The translations under genes were made by a program, and so were the position numbers. This document shows, piece by piece, positions 14,655-22,245 of a stretch of 41,184 nucleotides of DNA. Position 1 is the stretch's first letter. The number at the start of each line of letters is the position of its first letter. The notes below the pieces were generated by a model. That model was not told where the DNA came from and did not search any database. It was given only the letters and a program-made list of their open reading frames with translations. Source of the stretch: an uncultured Spirochaetaceae bacterium (GTDB lineage Bacteria > Spirochaetota > Spirochaetia > Treponematales > Treponemataceae); the NCBI GenBank assembly GCA_902778325.1, contig CACYWZ010000017.1:1-41184 (forward strand). The letters run 5' to 3'.

Positions 14655-14735
14655 GTCATGCTGAACTAGCTTTCAGCATCTACTTAAAAGAGTATTTTTC
14701 TAAAAAGCAGATTCCGAAACAAGTTCGACAATGAC
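14655..14735. repeat. composite inverted-repeat element, copy 1
   Basis: GTCATGCTGAACTAGCTTTC..AGCATCT at one end and, inverted, AGATTCCGAAACAAGTTC..AATGAC at the other. It matches in layout and sequence, in opposite orientation, the element at 17622-17681, but with a longer centre. Confidence 0.65.
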
Positions 14736-14752
14736 GCCATAAGCTTTTGACA

Positions 14753-14795
14753 AAAATCCCTCGATTGTACAAAAAACGCAATCGGGGGATTTTTT
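14753..14795 (+). terminator. lysK terminator
   Basis: CCCTCGATTG pairs with CAATCGGGGG, followed by ATTTTTT, 110 bases after the lysK stop. Confidence 0.85.
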
Positions 14796-14811
14796 GTGCG
14801 GGCAATATTTT

Positions 14812-15069
14812 TTTGAATAATACTTGCCGCAAGTTGTTTTGAACATTATTCGTTTGAATAATGCTTGCCGCAAAGTGTTTTGGGCATTCTTCGTTTAAAT
14901 AATGGCTCGCGCAAAGTGTTTTGACCATTATTCGTTTGAATAATGGCTCGCGCAAAGTGTTTTGACCATTATTCGTTTGAATAATGGCTCACGCAAAGTG
15001 TTTTGAGCATTATTCGTTTGAATAATGGCTCGCGCAAAGTGTTTTGAACATTATTCGTTTGAACAAGAA
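14812..15069. repeat. 41-bp tandem array with hairpin at each junction
   Basis: TTTGAATAAT anchors occur at 14812, 14853, 14894, 14935, 14976, 15017 and 15058: six full 41-base units. Each unit has AATAATGGCTCGCGCAAAGTG then TTTTGACCATTATTCG (read in order). Consecutive units form CCATTATTC-GTTT-GAATAATGG, a perfect 9-bp stem with a 4-base loop in the best copies. It lies between the lysK terminator and the SGNH esterase stop at 15070. Confidence 0.95.
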
Positions 15070-16209
15070 TCAAAACAAGATTTCGGGAACGCAATTCGCC
15101 ATTGCTTTGTACGCTTCTTCGCTTGGGTGAAGGTGGTCGCCTGAATCAAAGCCGTCTTTGAACTTTGTCTTGTCGTTTTCGTCCCTGACAGCCTTGTCAA
15201 AATCGATGCAACCGTCAAAAAGCGGAGAAGAGCGAAGCCACTCGTTGAAGCCCTCGCGCAGTTCTTCGCGGAAAGGCGCATAAGTTCGCCAGCCGTGAAT
15301 CGGCAAAAGTGTTCCGCTCCAGACCGAAAGCCCTCTTTCGCGGGCGGCTTTCAAATAAAGCGTCTTCACGCCATTGATTAGCTCGTCCACGCTCGGAAGG
15401 TCGCTCCAAGGGCGGAAGATGTTTGTTTCAACGCCGACGGGGTGAATGATGTCGTTGATGCCGTGCTGAATTATGACAGCGCTCGCGCCTGCGGCTCTGA
15501 TTTCACGCGAAAAACGCTTTTCGCCTTTGAGTCCGTAGGCGGCATAGGTCAAGCAATCGTATTCGCGCAAAATACGCGTTCCGCACACGGCACGTCGGAT
15601 TATCGAAACATCGCCAAAGCCGTTCTCTGCACATCGGAGCGCAAGATAATCAGGCCAGCTTTGCGCCGTAATCGAATCTCCGTAGCAAATCAGGGCGTGA
15701 TTTTTTTCTTCGGTGAGAATGTCGACGGTGTTCAAAAAATAAAACCATGATGTGTTTCGCTTTGACGCGGCAGGAATTGAAGCGGAAGGTGTTTCGGCAA
15801 AATCTCCGTAAGCATAGACGCCTTTTGAAAGAGGGCCTGAAAGCAAAGTTCCCGCGTTCATCTGCGTGCAAGATGAAAGATAAAGGCTCACTGTGATTTC
15901 TTCCCCCGCGCGCAAAAAAAGCGCCGTATCGTCGCTTTCGATTTCCGCTCCCGCTTGGATTTGCGCTTTTTCGCTTCCGCCGAAGCGCACGGGGACAGCT
16001 TCGCCGTCCTTTATGATTCGTGTTTTGGTGATTTCAACACTTTCTGTGCCTGTGAGGTTTGAAAGATGAAGGCGCAACGCAGAGCCTGAAAAGCAGATTC
16101 GCAGCGGATACTGCAATGTCAAGTTTTTGGCGTAAACTGCTTCTTTTCGCTCTGTTATGCTTGTTGCCGTTCCCCAACAAGCGACCCATTTTGTGTAATT
16201 CTCGCTCAT
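15070..16209 (-). CDS. SGNH/GDSL hydrolase
   Basis: 379 residues, no signal peptide. The N-terminal half (about 1-165) is beta-rich and resembles the jelly-roll found before SGNH domains in carbohydrate esterases. The SGNH blocks are CYGDSITAQS (Ser block), CGTRILREYD, IIQHGINDI (Asn block) and GDHLHPSEEAY (Asp-x2-His block), so the catalytic residues are all present. Likely an acyl or acetyl esterase acting on a carbohydrate or small ester. No Shine-Dalgarno sequence; TAAAAT lies seven bases before the ATG. Monocistronic. Confidence 0.85.
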   Translation of the reverse strand: MSENYTKWVACWGTATSITERKEAVYAKNLTLQYPLRICFSGSALRLHLSNLTGTESVEITKTRIIKDGEAVPVRFGGSEKAQIQAGAEIESDDTALFLRAGEEITVSLYLSSCTQMNAGTLLSGPLSKGVYAYGDFAETPSASIPAASKRNTSWFYFLNTVDILTEEKNHALICYGDSITAQSWPDYLALRCAENGFGDVSIIRRAVCGTRILREYDCLTYAAYGLKGEKRFSREIRAAGASAVIIQHGINDIIHPVGVETNIFRPWSDLPSVDELINGVKTLYLKAARERGLSVWSGTLLPIHGWRTYAPFREELREGFNEWLRSSPLFDGCIDFDKAVRDENDKTKFKDGFDSGDHLHPSEEAYKAMANCVPEILF

Positions 16210-16250
16210 AGAGGCGATTTTACAAGAATATCGCTTTTTGTGGTAGTGCC

Positions 16251-17351
16251 TCAGAACTCGTGAATCACACGAGCATGATTATCACTGTCATATTTCGAAG
16301 TTCCGCTAACTGAACCACCAGAAAAGTTACAATACTGAGCTGCCGTGGACGAGGTAAATTGAGATGATGACCAATAAGTATAATTTCCCAAAGAAACAAC
16401 ATCACTGCTTGTGCCAATCAAGCCAATAGCACTGTTTACCATACTTTTTGCGCTATAAAGCTTTTTCAGTTCGTTTATTGCAGGCAAATACCAGTCACTT
16501 TCAAAGCCATCGACAGAATATGTGTTTGCAAAATCAAATACAGGATAAGTTGAAGAGGCATTGTTTGCTCCATAAGAGTCTTCTGCTTGAATTACAGCCC
16601 AGTTTCCGCTTCCGTCAGAATCGCTAGTTTCTAAGTTTGTTGCTTCGCCTATTGAACCACTTTTAGCCCACATAACGCCACTTCTTTCTCTCAAACCGAC
16701 ACCGAGAGTCTTTCCTGAAGGAGAATCGCTAGCCAAACAGAAAATGACTGCGACGGCTGCGCCTTTTTGCACTTCGGTGAAAGTCAAATCATCGCTGTAA
16801 TTCTCAAAAGAGCCGTCAGAGAAAATGATTGAGCCAACAGATTTTGTCTCGGTAGGTGCTTTTGAGCCAATGTAGGTTGCAGAGGTAGGGTCGCTGTTAT
16901 CACCGCTAGTGTTGTCGCTTGGCTCATCGGCGACATAGGGCAACATCACAAGGCTTATGATGTTCTCACCTTCATTGATTATGACGCTTTCACTTTTTCC
17001 TGTGTACAAGATGTTTTTTTCATCGCCGACTTTTTCGTATGCGCTCGCTTCAGCGAAAACAGAAACGCCTTCGGGAATCTCCTCGAATGAAATCGATGTG
17101 CCATTATCAAGAAGTTGTGCTGTTTGTTGCGCCAAAAAGCCACCTTTCAGCGCGACGTCCAAAAACAATCCCCTCCCCACTTCGTCGTTTGAAACAGTCC
17201 TAGAAGAAGCATTTTTCATTTTTGAAGCAAGTTCTCCGCTGAAGAAAAAACTAATTTTTCCTGAGTTCTGCTCACAATCGCCAAGAAAAGAGCAACTGTA
17301 ACAAAACAAGGAGAAGGCAAAGATGACAAGGGCAAAGAACTTCTTTTTCAT
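16251..17351 (-). CDS. lipoprotein with DUF1566/Lcl-like C-terminal domain
   Basis: 366 residues. Signal peptide with lipobox CYSC near residue 20. Residues about 30-135 are a beta-rich domain found in spirochaete surface lipoproteins (SISFEEIPEGVSVFAEASAYE). A Ser/Asp/Asn linker follows (SDNTSGDNSDPTS). The C-terminal half has the DUF1566 motifs: GSIIFSDGSFENYSD, DWYLPAINELKKLY and YWSSSQF, ending near NHARVI. Such domains are linked to adhesion and C-type-lectin-like or FGE-like folds. Ribosome site GAGGAG. Monocistronic, preceded by its own promoter region. Confidence 0.75.
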   Translation of the reverse strand: MKKKFFALVIFAFSLFCYSCSFLGDCEQNSGKISFFFSGELASKMKNASSRTVSNDEVGRGLFLDVALKGGFLAQQTAQLLDNGTSISFEEIPEGVSVFAEASAYEKVGDEKNILYTGKSESVIINEGENIISLVMLPYVADEPSDNTSGDNSDPTSATYIGSKAPTETKSVGSIIFSDGSFENYSDDLTFTEVQKGAAVAVIFCLASDSPSGKTLGVGLRERSGVMWAKSGSIGEATNLETSDSDGSGNWAVIQAEDSYGANNASSTYPVFDFANTYSVDGFESDWYLPAINELKKLYSAKSMVNSAIGLIGTSSDVVSLGNYTYWSSSQFTSSTAAQYCNFSGGSVSGTSKYDSDNHARVIHEF

Positions 17352-17396
17352 AAAAAACTCCTCGGACTTTTACAAAATCTCTGGGCATCTTGAGCG

Positions 17397-17520
17397 TTTA
17401 CAAATTGTAAATCACATTCAAGATTTTTTTTCCTCCTGTTCTTAATCTTTTTTTGTGTAAGTGCGTTTGTTAATTGAATTATAAGGCACACTTTTAAATC
17501 ACGCACTACCCAAATGGGTA
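17397..17520 (-). promoter_or_regulatory. promoter and palindromes upstream of the DUF1566-like lipoprotein
   Basis: On the minus strand TATAAT lies at 17478-17483. Upstream, at 17507-17520, is TACCCA-AA-TGGGTA, a possible operator. In the leader, TTTACAA-A-TTGTAAA (17397-17411) is a perfect palindrome just before a short stop-containing frame. No good -35 is seen, so activation may be needed. Confidence 0.35.
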
Positions 17521-17572
17521 AACTTTTTTCACTTTTTAAAGAAAATTCACATTTTCTTGATTTTTTAGAGAT

Positions 17573-17617
17573 AAAAAAATCCCGATGTGCAAAAAACTTT
17601 ACTGTACATCGGGATTT
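17573..17617 (-). terminator. terminator of the chemoreceptor gene
   Basis: AAATCCCGATGT / ACATCGGGATTT forms a perfect 12-bp stem, followed on the minus strand by a T run. It lies 136 bases after the chemoreceptor stop. Confidence 0.88.
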
Positions 17618-17621
17618 GCCT

Positions 17622-17681
17622 GTCATTCCGAACTTGTCTCGGAATCTCTAACGCAGATGCTGAAAGCGAGTTCAGCATGAC
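17622..17681. repeat. composite inverted-repeat element, copy 2
   Basis: 60 bases: GTCATTCCGAACTTGTCTCG..AATCT faces AGATGCTGAAAGCGAGTTC..AGCATGAC. The two halves are diverged inverted copies of one another and match the halves of the element at 14655-14735. Downstream, 17685-17750, are three loose copies of GCTCTTACAAAA-like sequence. Confidence 0.7.
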
Positions 17682-17752
17682 GCAAGCTTTTACAAAAAAG
17701 GCTTTGGCTCTTACAAAACAGCCTGTGGCTCTTACAAAAAAGGCTGTGCCTG

Positions 17753-19843
17753 TTAGACGGTGAATCTGTCTATTTCACGACCGATTTCACCGATTGAGTC
17801 TGTAACCGTCGATGCAATGCCCTTCAAGGCTTCGCCTGTTTCGGTGATTTTGCGCGCGCCAAGACTCATTTCTTCCATGCTGCTCTGAATCATATCCGTT
17901 GCATTTTGCAAATTGCTGATTTCATTCAAAATGGCTTTGTTGCCGTCCATCATCTCTTTGCCTGCGCTGCGAACTTCAAGCACGCCGTCGTTCATCGTGT
18001 GCAAAACCGTGCTGATTTGCTTTGAGCCTTCGTTCTGCTCTTGCATTGCAGCCTTAATCTGTCGCACAATCTCGTCTGTTTCGCTGATTTTGTCAGAAAC
18101 ATTGTGGAAAGCCGCGCTAGACTGCTCGCTTGCTGTAACTACGCTTCCGATTGCGTTTCTGATGTTCTTGAGCTGCTCTCCGATTGTCTTTGTTTGAGCC
18201 GCAGAGGTTTCGGAAAGCTTTCGGATTTCGTCAGAAACCACCGCAAAGCCCGCTCCTGCCTCTCCCGCGTGCGCCGCTTCGATAGCCGCGTTCATAGCAA
18301 GAAGGTTTGTCTGAGAAGCGATAGAAGAAATCGCTTTGTTTGCTTCTTGCAAGGTTTCGCTCATCTCCTTAATTTCTTCGACACGAGCATTCACTCCCGC
18401 TTGAATCTGTGTTCCCTGTAGCGCACTTGTGGAAAGCGTTTCAAATGACTCGCTCATCTTTTCGACAGATGTATTTACGCTTCTGATGTTTCCAATCATC
18501 TCTTCAACAGCCGCACTCGCTTCGCTGACGCCGTTCGTCGTTCGCTCAATCATATTGTCGAGGCTTTCGATGTTAGAAGCGATTTGTGTAACCGCCGTCG
18601 AAGTCTGATGAACGCTCGCACTCTGGTGATTGACCTGTGAATGAACGCTTTCGATGTTTGCAAGGATTTGGGTAATAGCCGCGCCCGTGTCGATTGTGCT
18701 TGCTTCGAGGTCTGTTCCGACGAGGCTCAAGGAATCTTTAGAGCCTTTGACCTGCTTTATAATGCCGTGCAATTTTTCGAGGAATTTATTAAAGCCCGTG
18801 ATTACGTCCATGACTTCGCCGTCCGCCTTTTCGGTGATGCGTCTGGTCAAATCCGCTTCTCCTGAAGAAAGATGCATTGTTGCGCGAGCAAGCACTTTGA
18901 GCGGGGTAACCGTAACTTTTGCAGTGATATAGCTTGCAACGATAGAAAGCAAAATCACGATGATGAGCGTCAAAATAGTTGCAGAAGCCATACTCTCCTT
19001 TCCTTTGAAGAAAGTATCATATGGCGCACTGTAGAAAACAGACCAATCAGTGTTTTCAATAGGGCGGAATGCGCTTGTTTTCATAATCTTGTCGCGAGAG
19101 TCCATAAAAGCACCTCCGCCAATTTTTCCGTCCATAAGACCTGAGTCCAAAATCGCTTTCATCTCTTTTGGCATTTTGCCGTCGTTGACATTTGCGTCTG
19201 CTGAAACGCCGTCAACAGTGTTAGAAGCAACGATTGCACCTGTTTTGCGGTTGATGATGATAATGTCCGAATGGTCGGCTTTGGCTATCGTGGCTATTTT
19301 CTTTGAAAGCGTGTCGCCGTAGATGTTTGACGCAACAATGCCGATTATGCGCCCTGAATTGTCTTTTACAGGAACAGAAAAGGTTTGATAAAGCTCGCCT
19401 GTAACCGCGCTGACATAGGGGTCGGAGATGTAGCGTCTGCCGCTCATAGCGACATCGAAATACTCTCTGCCTTTTAGCTGAATGTGCTGACCTGAAGCGG
19501 TAACGGCTCGCCCTTCTTTGTCGTAAAAGCAGACGTTCTCGTATTCGCTAGAGATTGACGCGACAGTGCGAAGCATAGGTGCTTTTTCATCATAAGTTAT
19601 AGAGTCGTCTTTGATAAACTCAATAGAAGCAATTCCCTCAAAAAGCCTGAACTGCTTTTCAACTTCATCTTCAATAGCGTCTGAAACGTTGTTTGTAACG
19701 CTGTCTAAAAGAAGAGTTACAGTGTTTTGAACCGTGTCGCCTGCTATTTTTTGCGTTATAAAACCAAGAGAGCCATTTGAGATAATGGCAATCGCCACAA
19801 CTAAAGACAAAATCCTGAATTGTAATGATTTGAAAAATTTCAT
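17753..19843 (-). CDS. methyl-accepting chemotaxis protein
   Basis: 696 residues. TM1 at about 10-30, then a periplasmic dCache-type sensor (about 35-280; YENVCFYDKEGRAV, GREYFDVAMSGRRYISDPYVS, FSVPVKDNSGRIIGIVA). TM2 at about 285-307, HAMP to about 360, and a cytoplasmic coiled-coil signalling domain with the conserved tip NLLAMNAAIEAAHAGEAGAG and FAVVSDEIRKLSE. There is no CheR-docking pentapeptide at the C-terminus (ends EIDRFTV). It reports ligand binding to the CheA/CheW array that steers the flagella. The ligand is unknown; the sensor type often binds amino acids. A GGGGAAG ribosome site precedes the ATG. Monocistronic. Confidence 0.93.
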   Translation of the reverse strand: MKFFKSLQFRILSLVVAIAIISNGSLGFITQKIAGDTVQNTVTLLLDSVTNNVSDAIEDEVEKQFRLFEGIASIEFIKDDSITYDEKAPMLRTVASISSEYENVCFYDKEGRAVTASGQHIQLKGREYFDVAMSGRRYISDPYVSAVTGELYQTFSVPVKDNSGRIIGIVASNIYGDTLSKKIATIAKADHSDIIIINRKTGAIVASNTVDGVSADANVNDGKMPKEMKAILDSGLMDGKIGGGAFMDSRDKIMKTSAFRPIENTDWSVFYSAPYDTFFKGKESMASATILTLIIVILLSIVASYITAKVTVTPLKVLARATMHLSSGEADLTRRITEKADGEVMDVITGFNKFLEKLHGIIKQVKGSKDSLSLVGTDLEASTIDTGAAITQILANIESVHSQVNHQSASVHQTSTAVTQIASNIESLDNMIERTTNGVSEASAAVEEMIGNIRSVNTSVEKMSESFETLSTSALQGTQIQAGVNARVEEIKEMSETLQEANKAISSIASQTNLLAMNAAIEAAHAGEAGAGFAVVSDEIRKLSETSAAQTKTIGEQLKNIRNAIGSVVTASEQSSAAFHNVSDKISETDEIVRQIKAAMQEQNEGSKQISTVLHTMNDGVLEVRSAGKEMMDGNKAILNEISNLQNATDMIQSSMEEMSLGARKITETGEALKGIASTVTDSIGEIGREIDRFTV

Positions 19844-19974
19844 TTTTCTTCCCCAATACCCTATATTCTAACACCTTTTTCCCAATTAGTTCTAGTAAAA
19901 ACTTTATTTTTAGTTTCGGATTTTTTCGGCTCTCAAAGAATAACAACCTGTCAAAAAATTTTTTGAGAGGATTT

Positions 19975-20140
19975 TGAAAAAGGAAGCAATAAATTTGAAT
20001 TTTGTAACTACCAATAGAAAAAGAAGCCAATAAATTTGAATTTTTTATCTCCCCACAGAAAAAGGAAGCGATAAATTTAAATTTTTTTTCTATCCATAGA
20101 AAAAGGAGGCAATAAATTTAAATTTATTGCCTCCTTTTCA
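19975..20140. repeat. 41-bp tandem array ending in a perfect 32-base palindrome
   Basis: ATAAATTT recurs at 19989, 20030, 20071 and 20112, and AGAAAAA anchors at 20016, 20057 and 20098: exact 41-base steps, about four units. The last unit closes as AGGAGGCAATAAATTT followed by its complete reverse complement, a perfect palindrome flanked by A and T runs. That hairpin can terminate the PrsW-like gene (stop at 20168) on the minus strand. The array fills the gap to the chemoreceptor start. Confidence 0.9.
20103..20140 (-). terminator. terminator of the PrsW-like gene
   Basis: A perfect 16-bp inverted repeat flanked by A/T runs, 28 bases after the stop. It is also the last unit of the 41-bp array. 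Confidence 0.75.
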
Positions 20141-20167
20141 TCAGGGGAACAAAAAAACGTGGATTTT

Positions 20168-20827
20168 TTAATTTTCTTGCTCAATGTAGCGCTCTGGGTG
20201 TTCCAGCCGGCAAAGGCGCGCATACCAAGTGTGAACTTCGAGGGCTGAGAACAATATCGTGATTATGGCGAAATATTTGAACGGGAAGCCGAGGGAAGTG
20301 AAAAAGTCATAAAGTCCGTGCAACATTACGGCAAAGAACACGGCGGGGATTTTCGGCTGTCTGTGGCGGCAAAAGCGCACGAAAAGAGCGCCGAGTCCTG
20401 CGCAGAAGGTGTGAATCAGAACGGCGCTGAAAAGGCGGAGCGCCTGCCATTGCATTGAGCCGTCGTGTATCATGTAAATCACGGATTCGATTGAGCCTGC
20501 GGTAAATCCTGCGAGGATTGCACAGGCAAGGAATGCGCCGACGTCTTGTTTTTTGCTTGGGATTGCCGCCATGCAAAGCATTTTTGAGCCTTCTTCGATA
20601 ACGCCGTTTATGAACAGCGCGCTCAAAAGCATGCTCGACAAGTTATGAACTTCTATCGTTTTGGCAAATGCAAATTGAATTACAACGATTGGAATTAAAG
20701 CAGCGAGTCCTGTCAAAACACCAATCAAACCGTATCGTATATGAAAACCTGGTGTTGCGGACTTGAAAATCGGAAAAAGCAGAACAAGCGGCAAAAATAG
20801 ACAAATTATCGCTACATTTATATTCAT
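20168..20827 (-). CDS. PrsW family intramembrane metalloprotease
   Basis: 219 residues from ATG 20827. Longer upstream starts overlap the divergent aroK gene and are rejected. It has about seven hydrophobic segments. Catalytic-type motifs are NGVIEEGSKML (the EExxK glutamates, near residue 80), HTFCAGLGA and AVMLHGLYDF (His motif). PrsW-type proteases cleave membrane substrates such as anti-sigma factors; the target here is unknown. Promoter TTTACA-N17-TATTCT ends seven bases before the ATG, with no Shine-Dalgarno sequence. Confidence 0.85.
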   Translation of the reverse strand: MNINVAIICLFLPLVLLFPIFKSATPGFHIRYGLIGVLTGLAALIPIVVIQFAFAKTIEVHNLSSMLLSALFINGVIEEGSKMLCMAAIPSKKQDVGAFLACAILAGFTAGSIESVIYMIHDGSMQWQALRLFSAVLIHTFCAGLGALFVRFCRHRQPKIPAVFFAVMLHGLYDFFTSLGFPFKYFAIITILFSALEVHTWYARLCRLEHPERYIEQEN

Positions 20828-20834
20828 AGAATTA

Positions 20835-20863
20835 AGAATATAGCAAAAACACAGTGGTGTAAA
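20835..20863 (-). promoter_or_regulatory. promoter of the PrsW-like gene
   Basis: TTTACA, 17 bases, TATTCT on the minus strand, then seven bases to the ATG at 20827. It is back to back with the aroK promoter. Confidence 0.5.
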
Positions 20864-20910
20864 GCGCGGTTTTGTATCGCTTTTCCCTTTATTTTGCTCT
20901 TCGTTCGGTG

Positions 20911-20916
20911 TATACT
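20911..20916 (+). promoter_or_regulatory. -10 box of aroK
   Basis: TATACT lies eight bases before the ATG at 20925. No Shine-Dalgarno sequence and only a weak -35 (TTATTT). Confidence 0.45.
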
Positions 20917-20924
20917 CAAAAACT

Positions 20925-21524
20925 ATGAACGATAATTTGAAAATCATTGTACTAATGGGAATAAAGCATTGCGGAAAAACAACGCTTGGAAAAAGGCTTG
21001 CGTCATATTTTAACGGTTTGTTCTTCGACACCGACGACGTAATTTTTCAGCAAACAGGAAAGACTGCACGCGAAATCTACTCTGAAAGCGGCGCTAGTGC
21101 TTTTATGGAGGCGGAAAAAGTGGCTTGCGAGAGTGTCGTGAAGCAACTTTCATCGCTAAACGCAGAGGGAGGCGAGAGCAAATATGCAATCGTCTCGACT
21201 GGTGGCGGCTTTTGCAATAACGAGGGCGCAAAAGAGGTCTTGAAGGGAAAGAGCAAGTTTGTCTTTTTAAAGACTGACGAACTTGTCGCCGCTGACCGTA
21301 TCGCCAAAGAAATAACGGTTGCTACTGACGGCTCGCTTTCGGGTGTCCCTGCGTATATCGCAAAGGAAAAACCAAAATCAGTCGAAGAGGTTCGAACCAT
21401 TTTCCACGATTTTTATGAAAAAAGATGCGCCCTTTATTCAGCGATGGCGGATATCACAGTCTTGCTACCAAAGGCGTCAAAAGAAGAAAACACGCAACGC
21501 CTTATCGATGCAATTTCTGAATAA
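20925..21524 (+). CDS. aroK: shikimate kinase
   Basis: 199 residues; phosphorylates shikimate at O3 with ATP in the chorismate pathway. The P-loop reads MGIKHCGKTTLGKRLA. The shikimate-binding DTDD follows (FFDTDDVIFQQTGKTAREIY), then VSTGGGFCNN (GGG motif) and a lid region with Arg near residue 125. The C-terminal segment SVEEVRTIFHDFYEKRCALYS is the usual R-x3-Y adenine-site helix. It is slightly longer than the usual 170-180. Single gene, convergent with the ribosomal operon; they share the region of the 21533 hairpin. Confidence 0.9.
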   Translation: MNDNLKIIVLMGIKHCGKTTLGKRLASYFNGLFFDTDDVIFQQTGKTAREIYSESGASAFMEAEKVACESVVKQLSSLNAEGGESKYAIVSTGGGFCNNEGAKEVLKGKSKFVFLKTDELVAADRIAKEITVATDGSLSGVPAYIAKEKPKSVEEVRTIFHDFYEKRCALYSAMADITVLLPKASKEENTQRLIDAISE

Positions 21525-21527
21525 ATA

Positions 21528-21561
21528 AAATAAAGCCACCCCTGCAAACGAGGAGTGGCTT
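21528..21561 (-). terminator. terminator of the ribosomal protein operon
   Basis: AAGCCACCCCT / AGGAGTGGCTT (one mismatch) followed on the minus strand by TTTATTTTATTT. It may also stop aroK transcripts coming the other way. Confidence 0.75.
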
Positions 21562-21579
21562 GGAAAACACTAACTAAAA

Positions 21580-21798
21580 TTATGCGTTTTCAGCAGGGGC
21601 TGCAGCTTTTGCAGCACGTGCATTTTTGCGTGCAACATTTTTCAAAGCGGCATTGCAAAATTTACAAACTTTGCCTTTGTTTCCATCAAACTCGACTTCA
21701 TACAAAGTCTTGATGTTTTCTTTTCCGCAACGTGCGCACTTTCCACGACCGTGATTAGGCTCTGTGCGAACACCAGTTCCGCGATGTGATTTAGACAT
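21580..21798 (-). CDS. small zinc-ribbon protein at the end of the ribosomal operon
   Basis: 72 residues. A basic N-terminus (MSKSHRGTGVRTEPNHGRG) is followed by a zinc ribbon, C21-x2-C24 and C45-x2-C48, and an Ala/Lys-rich basic tail. The size, charge and place directly after rplQ (18 bases, good ribosome site) suggest a ribosome-associated protein. It is not one of the standard numbered ribosomal proteins that I can recognise. The function is inferred from context only. Confidence 0.65.
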   Translation of the reverse strand: MSKSHRGTGVRTEPNHGRGKCARCGKENIKTLYEVEFDGNKGKVCKFCNAALKNVARKNARAAKAAAPAENA

Positions 21799-21816
21799 AC
21801 ACTTTACTCCTTCGCT

Positions 21817-22245
21817 TTATTTCGCTTCTGCAGCGGCTTTCTTTGTTGATTTCTTCTCTGTAGCGTCGCCTTCAGAGGCAACTGGCAACTTGTAATCCAC
21901 CAACTCAAGGAGTACGACATCAGCAGCATCACCTGCACGGAAGCCAAGTTTCAAAACACGAGTATATCCACCTTTGCGCTCCTTCATGCGAGGACCAATC
22001 TCGGTAAACAACTTGTTCAAGATTTTCTTATCCTGAATGAACTTTGCAGCTTCACGGCGATTGTGAACACTGTCCACTTTTGCGCGTGTAATAAGTTTCT
22101 CTGCAGCCTTGCGCACTTCAAGAGCCTTAGACTTCGTTGTAGTGATGCGCTCATATCTGAACAGAGACGTCACCATATTGCGCGACATAGCACGACGATG
22201 TGCTGTCGTGCGTGAAAGAGGGTTAAAACCAAGCTTATGATTCAT
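21817..22245 (-). CDS. rplQ: 50S ribosomal protein L17
   Basis: 142 residues. The N-terminus [19 protein letters not shown] is diagnostic, followed by [20 protein letters not shown]17 binds domains of 23S rRNA near the exit tunnel. The C-terminal 25 residues ([19 protein letters not shown]) are a Lys/Ala/Glu tail beyond the usual core. The start lies 11 bases inside rpoA, as often seen for coupled rpoA-rplQ. Confidence 0.97.
   Translation of the reverse strand: MNHKLGFNPLSRTTAHRRAMSRNMVTSLFRYERITTTKSKALEVRKAAEKLITRAKVDSVHNRREAAKFIQDKKILNKLFTEIGPRMKERKGGYTRVLKLGFRAGDAADVVLLELVDYKLPVASEGDATEKKSTKKAAAEAK

Noticed and set aside
14680-14955. 91-aa ORF over the 41-bp array
   Set aside because: It simply translates the repeat units (HYLNE.., IIQTNN..). 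The terminator and repeat explain the sequence.
19671-20030. 119-aa minus-strand ORF upstream of the chemoreceptor
   Set aside because: It overlaps the chemoreceptor start and the repeat array; low-complexity AT-rich composition.
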